DNA of 64,000 nucleotides, from positions 43,075,666 through 43,139,665 of the forward strand of contig CM038718.1 in NCBI GenBank assembly GCA_021613375.1, in the 5' to 3' direction. The stretch's first letter is position 1; each line of letters begins with the position of its first letter. This DNA comes from Megaleporinus macrocephalus. Lineage: Eukaryota; Chordata; Actinopteri; Characiformes; Anostomidae. A model generated the notes under the pieces. The model made no database searches and was not told the DNA's origin. It saw only the letters and a list, made by a program, of their open reading frames with translations. This document shows, one piece after another, positions 11,450 to 24,176 of the stretch. A program made the position numbers and the translations under genes.

Positions 11450-12010
11450 GGGGTTTTCAAAATGGTCATTCAGAAAAGGAATATAGGCTACATGGTAAAA
11501 AAATGGGGCTCCTAACAACCACCTGGAAAAGCTGGTAGACCACCCAACACTGTCCACATCAGGTAAACATCACTTGAGGAGAACCGTCTTTTCACTGTAA
11601 GAAGACACCTCAGCTCTATGGATTTGAAAGGATGTGTAGCTGTTCAAGAAGCTTAAACATAGAAGCTGCTGCTGTTCTCAGGACGATGGACTGACTACTC
11701 CAGAGTCCAGAACCTCAACATCACTGAGGTCTGGACTTTCCTTCTGTCCATCCTTCCACTGTGAGAAGATACCTCTACTCTAAGGGTCTGAAAGGATGTG
11801 TAGCTGTTCAAGAAGCTCCTCACTGAGAAAAGGAGATACAGACCCATTAAACAAAAAAGCTGCTGGTGTTCTCAGAACAATGGACCCCAGAGTCCAGAAC
11901 TTCAACAACACTGGACGTGTTTAGGGTTATTTGGATGGTGAGTTGCAGAAGCAGCTTCTGAGACTGAACTTTGGAGGAACTGAAAGTGAGTCTCCTGAAA
12001 ATAATGGAAG
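11450..12010. repeat. Degraded Tc1-derived sequence with internal duplication
   Basis: CCACCTGGAAAAGCTGGTAG suggests a decayed Tc1-type transposase region. Then GAAAGGATGTGTAGCTGTTC occurs twice (about 11627 and 11789) with similar flanks, and a related inverted stretch lies at 18950-19060. No open frame of useful length. Confidence 0.45.
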
Positions 12011-12598
12011 CTGGATTGAAGGTAAAGAGTGGACACTGTAAACAATCAAATATCTGATGTTATATTTAGTTATATTTATATATTTAGGCGTCTGTGTTTG
12101 TTTATGTTGAATATACAGAAGGCTAAAAGTCTGAAACCACTGTTTTGTTTAGCACTGTATATATATATATATATATATACAATGTTCATAACGTAAGTCA
12201 TAAGTAATATGAAGAAGACATTCTACACGGTTTGTGGGTAATTATTGAAATTCAAGCATGTTTGTGAAACTGACAATATTACGTTCTACAAACACATTTC
12301 TTGTATTGAAGCTTGTGTTTTGATATGAATATGGCCTACATTTGTATTATTCTGTTATTATTTTTTATTTTATTTTTTTAGCCCGCCACCACCCCCTTTT
12401 CAGAGGACCAATTAAGCTTTATTTTTTAATTAATATAAGCAAAATAAAGGCAAAAGGAGGGAGAGAGAAAAGAAAAGAAAGAAAAAAAGAAAACAACAGA
12501 TAAGTATATATATATATAAGTTTTTGATTTTGTGTGGAGATAACTAGAAAGGAAAAAGAGATAAAGAAAGAAAGAAAGAAAGAAAAGTATTTGCCCCA

Positions 12599-12645
<47 letters not shown>
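12599..12645 (+). repeat. (TG)n microsatellite
   Basis: A run of about 23 perfect TG pairs, preceded by an A/G-rich stretch (12460-12590) with GAAA runs. Confidence 0.97.
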
Positions 12646-12647
<2 letters not shown>

Positions 12648-12779
12648 GAACATTCGGGTAGAGGTGCTGGGTGTATGGGATGGTTACCGGTATACTGTTA
12701 GTAGTGTGTAGATGACCTGTGTGTAAAAAGCTGGTGATGTCACTGATTTTCTGTATTATTTGAACACAACAGCTGCTCT

Positions 12780-12965
12780 TTATATCCTGTGGAAGTTTCA
12801 TGATGAGTGGACCAATAGAAAAGCTCCAAAATAGGTTGCGAAAAATTCTGGTTCCATTGACTTACATTGAAAGTTAACACTTTGTGATTTTGGAGATGCT
12901 TGTTTTCTATTGGACGGTGATGATATCCACTGTATATGGTTCTATGTAGCACCAAAGTGGCTCAA
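12780..12965 (+). repeat. Dispersed repeat family 'GGACCAATAGAA' (representative copy)
   Basis: A shared block (TTTCATGATGAGTGGACCAA, TTCTGGTTCCATTGACTTAC, GATTTTGGAGATGCTTGTTT) recurs at about 14750-14895, 16300-16440 and 16975-17080, and inverted at about 19610-19770 and 35155-35250. Moderate divergence between copies suggests an old interspersed family. The name is only a label taken from its sequence. Confidence 0.65.
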
Positions 12966-13412
12966 GCCTGCCAAAATAGAAGAACCATGTTTTTGGTGCT
13001 ACATAGAAGCATGTATCCAAATGTTCTTGTGAGTGTTCGTGATTCTATAGAGAACCGTTGTCTAAAGAACCATTAGAACTCTTCTTTGTTGTTGTGATCA
13101 GAGACCCTTTGTCACAGTTAGTGGTCAGAGTCCATGCCAGCACGAGTGCGTGCTGTCATTAGGGGGCAGTGTTCACAGTGGTTTGAGGGTTCATTTGCTG
13201 AAGAACTTGCAGTGTCATCATTACGATGGTGGTGATGAGAGCCATGAGTCTCAATGTCTGCAACACATATATATCCATTTTACTTATTATCATTATTTTG
13301 CCTTAACAATGCCTTATGTCATGTACTGTAAGGGAGCTTTTTGAGGTGGACGTCTGGTGGACAGTTCTGACTTAAAAAAAAAAAAAAAAAAAAAAGGTTT
13401 ACTATTGAGAAA

Positions 13413-13918
13413 TACACAGTCAAGTCACATTATTATGACCACCGGTTAATATACAGAGTAGCCCCTGTGTGCAGCACGGACAGCAGCTAGGCGGACTGGG
13501 AGACTCAATAAGCTCCAGGTATCTGGACTGCAGTGCATCCCACAGCTGCTGGAGGAAGCGTGGAGGAGGATCTATAGAGCCAACACCACCATCCAGGTGC
13601 TCACACAGATGCTCAGTTGGGTTCAAGTCTGGGGAATAAGAGGTCCAGGGTAGTACTTGGAAGTCTTGGAAGTCTTGGTTAGCTCTTTTAACCAATGTGG
13701 GACATTTCTAGTCGTAGGACGTCTCTCATTGTCCTGCTGGAAGATTCCATCCACCAGCATGTATGGTGTATGTGATCTGCAAGGATGGATTCAGACCCAA
13801 ATCGGTTGAGAGTGTCTTCCACATGGAAGAGTGGGTCCAGAGAACGCTGCCACCTACACACTGTTGCCATCCAAAAGTAGGAATCATAGGGGTCATAATA
13901 ATGTGACTCGACTGTGTA
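13413..13918 (-). mobile_element. Tc1/mariner-like element with TA-flanked terminal inverted repeats, non-autonomous
   Basis: Left end TACACAGTCAAGTCACATTA and right end (read inverted) TACACAGTCGAGTCACATTA match over 28 bp with one difference and are bordered by TA, the target site of this superfamily. The minus strand encodes SYSPDLNPTEHLCEHL, the DDE-region signature of Tc1/mariner transposases (usually SPDLNPIE.LW). At 506 bp it is far shorter than a full element (about 1.3-1.6 kb), so it is an internally deleted relic; the frame is too short to be active. Confidence 0.85.
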
Positions 13919-16560
13919 ACCGAGGTTCGTTTACTGTCACGTCATGGCTACTTTCAGTAGGTCAGTCTCGGGAAGGGTATTTCCTGCTAAGCACACGCCG
14001 CTGTAATCAGATTTGCTGTAAGTAAGCCGATCACTGTCCTGAGCTTGACTGCACGCTTCTTGGCTGTCACTCTGGGCAGCGCACTGCTGTGAAACATGTG
14101 AACCCGGCCATGTTTACCAGGTTTTTGTTTAATTGCTTTTACTTGTAGATGCTGTCCACTCAAAACCCTGCTCAGGAGCTTCTGCAGCTGCAGGTGTCAC
14201 AGCGGTGAGGCCGTCAACGAACAGACCCAGCTTACAACTACTCCTGGCTCTGGTTCGGCTGTCAGCCGGGGTCAATATAAATCTTTTAAGAGAGTTTAAC
14301 CGCGGGTGTGAGTGCGTCAGATGACGTTTTCTTTAAATAAACATAATGGTTGCCCAAAGAACAGGATGGCGTCATGGCGTGCTGGACCTCAGTGGACCTG
14401 GATGTAAAGGCCTAACTCAGTGTAACTTAATAATGTGGCATTGGCGCAGGTCCCCCGCACAAGGGGTTGACTGGAAGTGGTGAGCCACATAGTCCTTGGG
14501 CCATGCAAAGTCCTATCCTGTCCCCTGTCCTGGCCAGAACCCTGCCCCCAGCTGAACACCAACTCTGTGACCATCTTCTCCTTTGGTGCACCAAAGTAAA
14601 GAGACTCCTGGGTGTGGCTGAACTCCTCACAGATCATAGTGACAGGGTTGGTGGCTTGTATGCATTTCCAGACGCAGACCTTAGAAATCCAACAACCTCT
14701 GTGGTGAGCTCCTCCAGCATTGGTACCTAGATGTTCCCAAACTGGCTCTGACGCCAATAGAAATGCTCCAAAGTAGCTTGGAAATTCTGGTTCCATTGAC
14801 TTTCATTATAGGTAAAGAAGTTTTAGGCCTCTCCTGTAAAGTTGCTATTTTGGAGATTCTTGGTTTTCTTTGGACAGCAATGAGATATGACCATAGCAGT
14901 CACTGAGGTAGCAACCAGAACATTGTTCAGATATTGGCCAAAAATGCAGGTAATTCTATATATAAGTTATAATAAGCAGAGTATCATATACAGTAATTAC
15001 TATATATTTAAATACAGTATTTCAGACATAGGTCGGAGGGAGGAGTGAGATGGTATCATGTGTATGCATATGTATGTGAGTGTGTTTGAAGGTGTCTGTC
15101 AGTTCAGTCGTAGGGAATTGAGGTTTCTTCAATGAAGCTACCCCACTTCTGACACCGCTGTAGCATCACCTCATAAGAAGCCACATTAAACACATTAAAC
15201 TTAAACTAAACAAGGCAGCAGAGATGGGCATGGCATTCTGGGACACCTCTATTTACTCCCCTCCAAATTGGCCCTTTAATGTCTGAAATGTGGTGGTGCT
15301 GGTGGTGCCACATTATAAATTGACTTAACTTGATGTAACTCTGTGGAACTTGATGTAACAAGATGCGGTTGTATGTTTGAACAACAACGTAATGATTCTT
15401 CCATCAACTTTAAAACTTTTTAAACTGTAACGTGGATAAAAGGTGTGGTTTGAATTGTTCAGAGCATTTGGAGCACCGACAGTAAGTCCTAATCATGGTT
15501 CAATCGAAAACTGTATTGATATGAACAAAAATGGAATGTTGAGCCTTTAATTCTATTTTAAATAATAATAATAAGACTAATAAGAAGAATTCTTTTGAGA
15601 AATGTGAGTTACTAAGACAGTCCTGGTGTGATTCCCCCTGTCTTTGTTGCTGGGGGCCGTTTCTTGTGCTATTTCTGGAGTAATTGGATTAGTGGGTTAA
15701 ACCAGGAGTCAGAAACAGTGGCCTCATTTGTCAGTAGCCTATTTGAGAATCGACTGCACTGCTGATCTTTGCCGCTTGCCCGGATTGCTTATGTATGTCT
15801 GAATTAGTATGGAGATGTATTGCTTTTACATGGGAAAGCAAATAATGCAGCTGTGAGCTCCTTACGGGACGAGATAAGGGTCACCCAGGCTATCTAAACA
15901 AGTGCTGACCAAACGACTTGCTGGATCGAAGCTTCTAAAAGGGGGCAACCATTGTGGATTCAATAGTTCTTTCAAGGTCCATGTTCCAGACTGGTGTACC
16001 GGTGGTGTCTGCCAATGCTGATGTTCAGGACCTTGAGTTTACAGGTACAGATGTTTTGATTGTGTATTTATTAGTTTGTTAATCTCAGGAACATGTTTTC
16101 TCATCATTTATCTGTTCTTCATTTTAGGTTATTAACTTGCAGGCATTGTAATGGAGGTGGGAGTCAGTCTGCTTCGTTTTCAAACCTGTAGATGTCCTGC
16201 TCACTAACATGGAGTCTGGTAAGACATTCGTGTGTCCAGTTTTGTTGCTTTTTGGTTTTCTGTCTCGTATGAACGCAGCAGCTGACGTTTACATTGTGTT
16301 TACAATGGACCAATAGAAATGCTCCAACTATAGGGTTAAAAACATTCTGGTTCCATTGATTTGCATTGAAAGTCAAGACAGTTTTTGTTCTCTCCTGTAA
16401 AGTTGATGCTCGATTTTCTTTGGACAGCGACGATTTTAAAAGCTTGTCAACTCGATGTTCACACAAATACCTTACATATCATACAGCTCTCAGAACTAAA
16501 CCTTGTACCTCTAAAATATCGCCTTCTCAGCACTTTATGGCTGCTGCTCTTCATACTTGC
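13919..16560. other. Intergenic sequence with dispersed repeats, no gene seen
   Basis: Contains copies of the GGACCAATAGAA family (14750-14895, 16300-16440) and otherwise unique-looking sequence. Short open frames (for example 14389-14796 minus) show no recognisable motif. An upstream non-coding exon or promoter of ptpdc1 could lie here, but I cannot point to one. Confidence 0.4.
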
Positions 16561-16574
16561 ACATAAAAGCACAT

Positions 16575-16790
16575 GTAACTTTTAATTTTTATTTGTAATT
16601 ATAAAAAAAAGAAAAAAATACTTTAATTTTATTTACTTTAGCTTATTATACATTATAATACTTTATATATTTTGTTTTTATTTTTTATTATTTCTTTTTT
16701 TTGTTATCTTTATCTATTGGTGAATGGAGGAACAGCAAAGTAAGAGTTTCATTGTACAGTGTAACTTTCTGTTTCTGCTGCTATATACAA
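16575..16790 (+). mobile_element. LINE 3'-end-like fragment
   Basis: AT-rich stretch ending GGTGAATGGAGGAACAGCAA then GTAAGAGTTTCATTGTACAG. This matches the untranslated 3' end typical of some vertebrate LINEs. A second, fuller copy is at 17085-17310. Confidence 0.55.
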
Positions 16791-17084
16791 GTATAACAAG
16801 AAACAACGTTCTTCAATACATACAATCCTACAATAAATACTAAACAAGATAGTAAGTACAAAGATGGGTCACAAGTCAGATACAGAAGATGGTATTGCTA
16901 ATATGTAGAGTGCAAAAAGGGATATAACATGTATCTCCCTTGTTTTGTATTATTTGAGCTGCTCTTTATATCCTGTTAGAGTTTCATGATGAATGGACCA
17001 ATAGAAATTCTTGCTTGGAAATTCTGGTTCCATTGACTTACATTATAGGTAAGAAAGTTTTTGGCCTTTCCTGTAAAGTTGCTA

Positions 17085-17312
17085 TTTAAATTTTATTTGT
17101 AATTATAAAAAAGAAAAAAAAATACTTTAATTTTATTTACTTCAACTTATAATATATTATTATACTTTATATATTTGATATATATTTTTATTATTTCTTT
17201 TTTTGTTATCTTTATCTGTTGGTGAATGGAGGAAAAGCAAAGTAAGAATTTCATTGTACAGAGTAACTGTCTGTTTCTGCTGTGCATAGACAATAAAACT
17301 CTTGAATCTCTA
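17085..17312 (+). mobile_element. LINE 3'-end-like fragment, second copy
   Basis: Same sequence as 16575-16790, but it continues to GCATAGACAATAAAACTCTT, the classic terminus of such LINE tails. Both copies follow a GGACCAATAGAA-family block, so the two units look like a tandem duplication of about 500 bp. Confidence 0.6.
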
Positions 17313-17329
17313 GAAGGAAAAAACCTTTA

Positions 17330-19625
17330 CTTTCCATGTACGTCAATAAAACCAATGAAACCAAGTTCATCTTAAAACTTACATGCAATGTTGAGGCTAA
17401 AAAGTGCCTTTAAATCATGTTTAAAAACTGATGATTCATTCACACCATGTCATACGCTACAGCCAGTTTATGGTATAAATCTAAAGGTAGATAAGAACCT
17501 TATTGTTGTTTATGGATATGTATATTTATAGTTATGTACAGTACAGACCAAAAGTTTGGACACACCTTCTCATTGAAAGAGTTTTCTTTATTTTCATGAA
17601 AATTGTAGATTCACACATTTGGACTCATCAGACCAAAGCACAGATTTCCACTGGTCTAATGTCCATTCCTTGTGTTCTTTAGCCCAAACAAGTCTCTTCT
17701 GCTCGTTGCCTGTCCTTAGCAGTGGTTTCCTAGCAGCTATTTTAGGTCTGATGCTCACAGTCTCCTCCTAACAGATGTTCTAGAGATGTGTCTGCTGCTA
17801 GAACTCTGTGTGGCATTGACCTGCTCTCTAATCTGAGCTGCTGTTAACCTGTGATTTGGATGAACTTATCCTCCGCAGCAGGGGTCACTCTTGGTCTTCC
17901 TTTCCTGGGGCGGTCCTCATGTGAGCCAGTTTCTTTTAAAATTTTCCCAATTTTTCGGACTGACTGTCCTTCATTTCTTAAAGTAATGATGGCCACTCGT
18001 TTTTCTTTACTTAGCTGCTTTTTTCTTGCCATACAAATTCTAAACGTCTATTCAGTAGGACTATCAGCTGTGTATCTATCTGACTTCTGCACAACACAAC
18101 TGATGGTCCCAAACCCATTTATAAGGCAAGAAATCCCACTTATTAAACCTGACAGGACACACCTGTGAAGTGAAAACCACTTCAGGTGAATACCTCTTGA
18201 AGCTCATCAAGAGAAGGCCTAGAGTGTGCGAAGCAGTGATCAAAGCAAAAGGTGGCTACTTTGAAGAACCTAGAATATAAGACATATTTTCAGTTCACAC
18301 TTTTTTGTTAAGTATATATTTCCACATGTGTTAATTCATAGTTTTGATGCCCTCAGTGTGAATCTACAATTTTCATAGTCATGAAAATAAAGAAAGTTCT
18401 TTGAATGAGAAGGTGTCTTTGCTTTCAATGATAGTCAATGAAACCAGACATTGTTCCAGGTTCTTTTGGGCTCTTTCTTTTAGTCCATTCATCTTGAAAC
18501 TAACGCACAACGTTGAGGCTAAAAAGTGCCTTTAAATTATGTTCAAAACTTCTGACTCTTTCATCCCAGAGTCATAAACTACAGCCAGTTTACACTATAA
18601 ATCTAAAGTTAAATAACACTCTTACTGTCATTAATAGAAAGGTATTTTTATAGGTTTGTTTATTGGCTCCAGGTTTGGGATTGGCTCCAGCCCCCTCATG
18701 AGCCCAAGTAGTGGGATAAAGTGGAAGATGATGGATGGATAGAATTTACAATTAAAAAGGCAGTCATGAAAATCATACTGGAAAACTGGACAGTAGATAC
18801 CAGATATCAGACGTTTCAGTGTTTAGTGCGTCCACTCTTTACCTTTATTACAGATTCCAGTTCAGTCTTAGAAGCCGGCTACATAATTTGCTTCTCACCA
18901 TCTGAGAAACCCTAATTACACATTTGGACTCATCTCAGATGTCCAGTTTTTGATGTTCTAGTGTTTTCTCAGTGAAGAGATTCTCAAACAGCCACAAATC
19001 CTTTTAGACACCATAGTGTTAAGGCGTCTTCTCACAATGGAAGGATGGACAGAAACACCTGTAGATGTTCTCAGATCTGAAGCCGTGGAGATCAAAGATC
19101 AAAGTGCTTTTTATCTCATGGAGGCAAGTTTTTGGGTGAGCTAGCAGGTCTTCCAGGTGGTTCTTTGGGGCTCAACATAAAACTTACACACAATGTTGAG
19201 ACTGCAAAGTGCTATAAAATGATGTCAGAAACTGATGATTCTTTCATTCCAGAGTCATACGCTACAGCCAGTTTATGGTATAAATCTAAAGGTAGATAAG
19301 AACCTTATTGTCGTTTATAGATATGTATATTTATAGGTATGTATATTCAAAATGGTAACTTTACAGGAGAGGACAAAAAATGAAATGAAAGTCAATGAAA
19401 CCAGACATTGTTCCAGGTTCTTTTGGGCTATTTCTTTTAGTCCATTCATCTTGAAACTTACACATAATGTTGAGGCAAAAAAGTGTCTTTAAATTATGTC
19501 AAAAACTGATGATTCCTAAACTACAGCCACTTTACACTATAAATCTAAAGTTATATAAGGACCTTATTGTCGTTTATGAATTATATTTTTATAGGTTTAT
19601 CGCTGTTCTAAGAAAACGAGTATCC
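17330..19625 (+). repeat. Four dispersed copies of a ~180-bp unit around a Tc1 insertion
   Basis: Copies near 17330-17535, 18430-18660, 19180-19345 and 19385-19600 share AATGTTGAGGCTAAAAAGTG, ACTACAGCCAGTTTACACTA (or a close variant) and TATAAATCTAAAGGTAGATA. The Tc1-like element at 17537-18417 interrupts the first of them. A SINE tail (about 18668-18745, GATTGGCTCCAGCCCCCTCA to GATGGATGGATAG) lies between copies. Confidence 0.6.
17537..18417 (-). mobile_element. Internally deleted Tc1-like transposon
   Basis: The left end CAGTACAGACCAAAAGTTTG is the terminal repeat of a common fish Tc1-like family and follows a TA. The right side keeps the matching sub-terminal AATGAGAAGGTGTC but lacks the outer ~20 bp. 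The minus strand at 17844-18032 encodes the N-terminal helix-turn-helix of the transposase (MARKKQLSKEKRVAIITLRN). The middle and most of the catalytic domain are gone, so it is inactive. Confidence 0.88.
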
Positions 19626-20320
19626 CCAAAATGACAACTTTACAAGAGAGGACAAAAAACTTCCTTTCTTTTAATGTCTATGGAACCAGAATTTTTTCCA
19701 AGCTATTTTGGAGCACTTCTATTGGTCCATTTATCATGAAATTGTCACACAGTGTAAACAGCAGCTGTCATGATGTAGAAAAATAAAAATGGACAAAAAT
19801 GGAAATTATTTGAATTTTGGTCCCATGATTAGACTTTACTTCTACTAAATATATCACTTTCTACTCAAATGATCATTTGGCTGAACGTACAGCAGCTAAA
19901 GTGATTAAAAATAGGGTTTAAACGTTCTGTCCCTGCTCATGTATATGATTTTGGGGGACATTACTGTGGAATGTACAATGGCCAAAATAAGAACATGTAA
20001 ATAATTAGATAAATAATTAGAGCTCAATGACTTTAGTGATACTCTTTTGTACTGTGGTCCCTTATTTTTATTTATTTATTATTAAATGTGTTTATTTCCT
20101 CCTTTTTTGTGAGTGTAATAACGTACGTACTACCTACTTAACACCGTATACTTACTATACCCACTATAGTCATTATTATTACTACCCCTGTTATCTAACA
20201 TTAACTGTTTACTCTATTGTTATTGCTATTGTAAAGAATCCTGTGGACATAGTTTGTGCTTTATTAATATATTTCTTGTGATCCATATGTTTACATCTTA
20301 ATAAAGTTTACAATCGCACG

Positions 20321-23300
20321 GCATGGTGGTGTAGTGGTTAGTACGGTGGTGTAGTGGTTAGTATGGTGGTGTAGTGGTTAGTACGGTGGTGTAGTGGTTA
20401 GTATGGTGGTGTAGTGATTAGCACGGTGGTGTAGTGCTCAGTACAGTGGTGTAGTAGTTAGTATGGTGGTGTAGTAGTTAGTATGGTGGTGTAGTGGTTA
20501 GTATGGTGGTGTAGTAGTTAGTATGGTGGTGTTGTGGTTAATATGGTGGTGTAGTGGTTAGTACGGTGGTGTAGTGGTTTGTACGGTGGTGTAGTGGTTA
20601 GTACGGTGGTGTAGTGGTTAGTATGGTGGTGTAGTGATTAGCACAGTGGTGTAGTGCTCAGTACAGTGGTGTAGTGGTTAGTATGGTGGTGTAGTGGTTA
20701 GTATGGTGGTGTAGTGGTTTGCACGGTGGTGTAGTGGTTAGTACGGTGGTGTAGTGGTTAGTATGGTGGTGTAGTGGTTAGTATGGTGGTGTAGTGGTTA
20801 GTATGGTTGTGTAGTGGTTAGTATGGTGGTGTAGTGGTCAGTATGGTGGTGTAGTGGTTAGTATGGTGGTGTAGTGGTCAGTATGGTGGTGTAGTGGTCA
20901 TTATGGTGGTATAGTGGTCAGTATGGTGGTGTAGTGGTTAGTATGGTTATGTAGTGGTTAGTATGGTGGTGTAGTGATTAGCACGGTGGTGTAGTGGTTA
21001 GTATGGTGGTGTAGTGGTTAGTATGGTGGTGTAGTGGTTAGTATGGTGGTGTAGTGGTCAGTATGGTGGTGTAGTGGTTAGTATGGTGGTGTAGTGGTTA
21101 GTATGGTGGTGTAGTGGTTAGTACGGTGGTGTAGTGGTCAGTATGGTGGTGTAGTGGTTAGTATGGTGGTGTAGTGGTTGGTATGGTGGTGTAGTGGTTG
21201 GTATGGTGGTGTAGTGGTTAGTATGGTGGTGTAGTGGTCAGTATGGTGGTGTAGTGGTTAGTATGGTTGTGTAGTGGTTAGTACGGTGGTGTAGTGGTTA
21301 GTACGGTGGTGTAGTGGTCAGTATGGTGGTGTAGTGGTCATTATGGTGGTATAGTGGTCAGTATGGTGGTGTAGTGGTTAGTATGGTTATGTAGTGGTTA
21401 GTATGGTTGTGTAGTGGTTAGTACGGTGGTGTAGTGGTTAGTACGGTGGTGTAGTGGTCAGTATGGTGGTGTAGTGGTCATTATGGTGGTATAGTGGTCA
21501 GTATGGTGGTGTAGTGGTTAGTACGGTGGTGTAGTGGTTAGTATGGTGGTGTAGTGGTTAGTATGGTGGTGTAGTGGTCAGTATGGTGGTGTAGTGGTTA
21601 GTATGGTGGTGTAGTGGTCAGTATGGTGGTGTAGTGGTCAGTATGGTGGTGTAGTGGTTAGTATGGTGGTGTAGTGGTTAGTATGGTGGTGTAGTGGTTA
21701 GTACGGTGGTGTAGTGGTCAGTATGGTGGTGTAGTGGTTAGTATGGTGGTGTAGTGGTTGGTATGGTGGTGTAGTGGTTAGTATGGTGGTGTAGTGGTCA
21801 GTATGGTGGTGTAGTGGTTAGTATGGTGGTGTAGTGGTTAGTACGGTGGTGTAGTGGTTAGTACGGTGGTGTAGTGGTCAGTATGGTGGTGTAGTGGTTA
21901 GTATGGTGGTGTAGTGGTCAGTATGGTGGTGTAGTGGTTAGTACGGTGGTGTAGTGGTTAGTATGGTGGTGTAGTGGTTAGTATGGTGGTGTAGTGGTCA
22001 GTATGGTGGTGTAGTGGTTAGTACGGTGGTGTAGTGGTTAGTACGGTGGTGTAGTGGTTAGTATGGTGGTGTAGTGGTTAGTATGGTGGTGTAGTGATTA
22101 GCACGGTGGTGTAGTGGTTAGTATGGTGGTGTAGTGGTTAGTATGGTTGTGTAGTGGTTAGTATGGTTGTGTAGTGGTTAGTACGGTGGTGTAGTGGTTA
22201 GTATGGTGGTGTAGTGGTCAGTATGGTGGTGTAGTGGTTAGTATGGTGGTGTAGTGGTCAGTATGGTGGTGTAGTGGTTAGTACGGTGGTGTAGTGGTCA
22301 GTACGGTGGTGTAGTGGTCAGTATGGTGGTGTAGTGGTTAGTATGGTGTAGTAGTTAGTATGGTGGTGTAGTGGTTAATATGGTGGTGTAGTGGTTAGTA
22401 CGGTGGTGTAGTGGTTTGTACGGTGGTGTAGTGGTTAGTATGGTGGTGTAGTGGTTAGTATGGTGGTGTAGTGGTTAGTATGGTGGTGTAGTGGTTTGCA
22501 CGGTGGTGTAGTGGTTAGTACGGTGGTGTAGTGGTTAGTATGGTGGTGTAGTGGTTAGTATGGTGGTGTAGTGGTTAGTATGGTTGTGTAGTGGTCAGTA
22601 CGGTGGTGTAGTGGTCAGTATGGTGGTGTAGTGGTTAGTATGGTGGTGTAGTGGTCAGTATGGTGGTGTAGTGGTCATTATGGTGGTATAGTGGTCAGTA
22701 TGGTGGTGTAGTGGTTAGTATGGTTATGTAGTGGTTAGTATGGTGGTGTAGTGATTAGCACGGTGGTGTAGTGGTTAGTATGGTGGTGTAGTGGTTAGTA
22801 TGGTGGTGTAGTGGTCAGTATGGTGGTGTAGTGGTTAGTATGGTGGTGTAGTGGTTAGTATGGTGGTGTAGTGGTTAGTACGGTGGTGTAGTGGTCAGTA
22901 TGGTGGTGTAGTGGTTAGTATGGTGGTGTAGTGGTTGGTATGGTGGTGTAGTGGTTGGTACGGTGGTGTAGTGGTTAGTATGGTGGTGTAGTGGTCAGTA
23001 TGGTGGTGTAGTGGTTGGTATGGTTGTGTAGTGGTTAGTACGGTGGTGTAGTGGTTAGTACGGTGGTGTAGTGGTCAGTATGGTGGTGTAGTGGTCATTA
23101 TGGTGGTATAGTGGTCAGTATGGTGGTGTAGTGGTTAGTATGGTTATGTAGTGGTTAGTATGGTGGTGTAGTGATTAGCACGGTGGTGTAGTGGTTAGTA
23201 TGGTGGTGTAGTGGTTAGTATGGTGGTGTAGTGGTTAGTATGGTGGTGTAGTGGTCAGTATGGTGGTGTAGTGGTTAGTATGGTGGTGTAGTGGTTAGTA

Positions 23301-24176
23301 TGGTGGTGTAGTGGTTAGTACGGTGGTGTAGTGGTCAGTATGGTGGTGTAGTGGTTAGTATGGTGGTGTAGTGGTTGGTATGGTGGTGTAGTGGTTAGTA
23401 TGGTGGTGTAGTGGTCAGTATGGTGGTGTAGTGGTTAGTATGGTGTTGTAGTGGTTAGTACGGTGGTGTAGTGGTTAGTACGGTGGTGTAGTGGTCAGTA
23501 TGGTGGTGTAGTGGTTAGTATGGTGGTGTAGTGGTCAGTACGGTGGTGTAGTGGTTAGTACGGTGGTGTAGTGGTTAGTACGGTGGTGTAGTGGTTAGTA
23601 TGGTGGTGTAGTGGTTAGTATGGTGGTGTAGTGATTAGCACGGTGGTGTAGTGGTTAGTATGGTGGTGTAGTGGTTAGTATGGTTGTGTAGTGGTTAGTA
23701 TGGTTGTGTAGTGGTTAGTACGGTGGTGTAGTGGTTAGTATGGTGGTGTAGTGGTCAGTATGGTGGTGTAGTGGTTAGTATGGTGGTGTAGTGGTCAGTA
23801 TGGTGGTGTAGTGGTTAGTACGGTGGTGTAGTGGTTAGTATGGTGATGTAGTGGTTAGTACGGTGGTGTAGTGGTTAGTACGGTGGTGTAGTGGTTAGTA
23901 TGGTGGTGTAGTGGTTAGTATGGTGGTGTAGTGGTTAGTATGGTGGTGTAGTGGTTAGTACGGTGGTGTAGTGGTTAGTACGGTGGTGTAGTGGTTAGTA
24001 TGGTGGTGTAGTGGTTAGTATGGTGGTGTAGTGGTTAGTATGGTGGTGTAGTGGTTAGTACGGTGGTGTAGTGGTCAGTATGGTGGTGTAGTGGTTAGTA
24101 TGGTGGTGTAGTGGTTAGTATGGTGGTGTAGTGGTCAGTATGGTGGTGTAGTGGTCAGTATGGTGGTGTAGTGGTC
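20321..24176 (+). repeat. 20-bp minisatellite derived from a SINE box-A head (~193 copies)
   Basis: Unit GGTGGTGTAGTGGTTAGTAT, repeated for 3.86 kb with a few recurrent substitutions (TAC for TAT, GGTCA for GGTTA, rare CATTATGGTGGTATAG). The same 20-mer occurs once at the head of the tRNA-like SINE (GGTGGTGTAGTGGTTAGCAC), and the array runs directly into the rest of that head at 24171. Variant blocks such as GTCATTATGGTGGTATAGTG recur near 20898, 21338, 21478, 22672 and 23092, showing segmental duplication inside the array. The plus strand has almost no C. Confidence 0.97.

Noticed and set aside
14389..14796. 135-codon minus-strand frame in the intergenic region
   Set aside because: No recognisable domain, overlapping open frames on the other strand, and its 3' part runs into a dispersed repeat.
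18721..18915. 64-codon plus-strand frame
   Set aside because: It starts inside a SINE tail (GATGGATGGATAG) and continues into ordinary intergenic sequence without any protein signature.
20321..24176. Possible CRISPR-like regular array
   Set aside because: The 20-bp unit is directly tandem with no unique spacers, is joined to a SINE, and the genome is eukaryotic.
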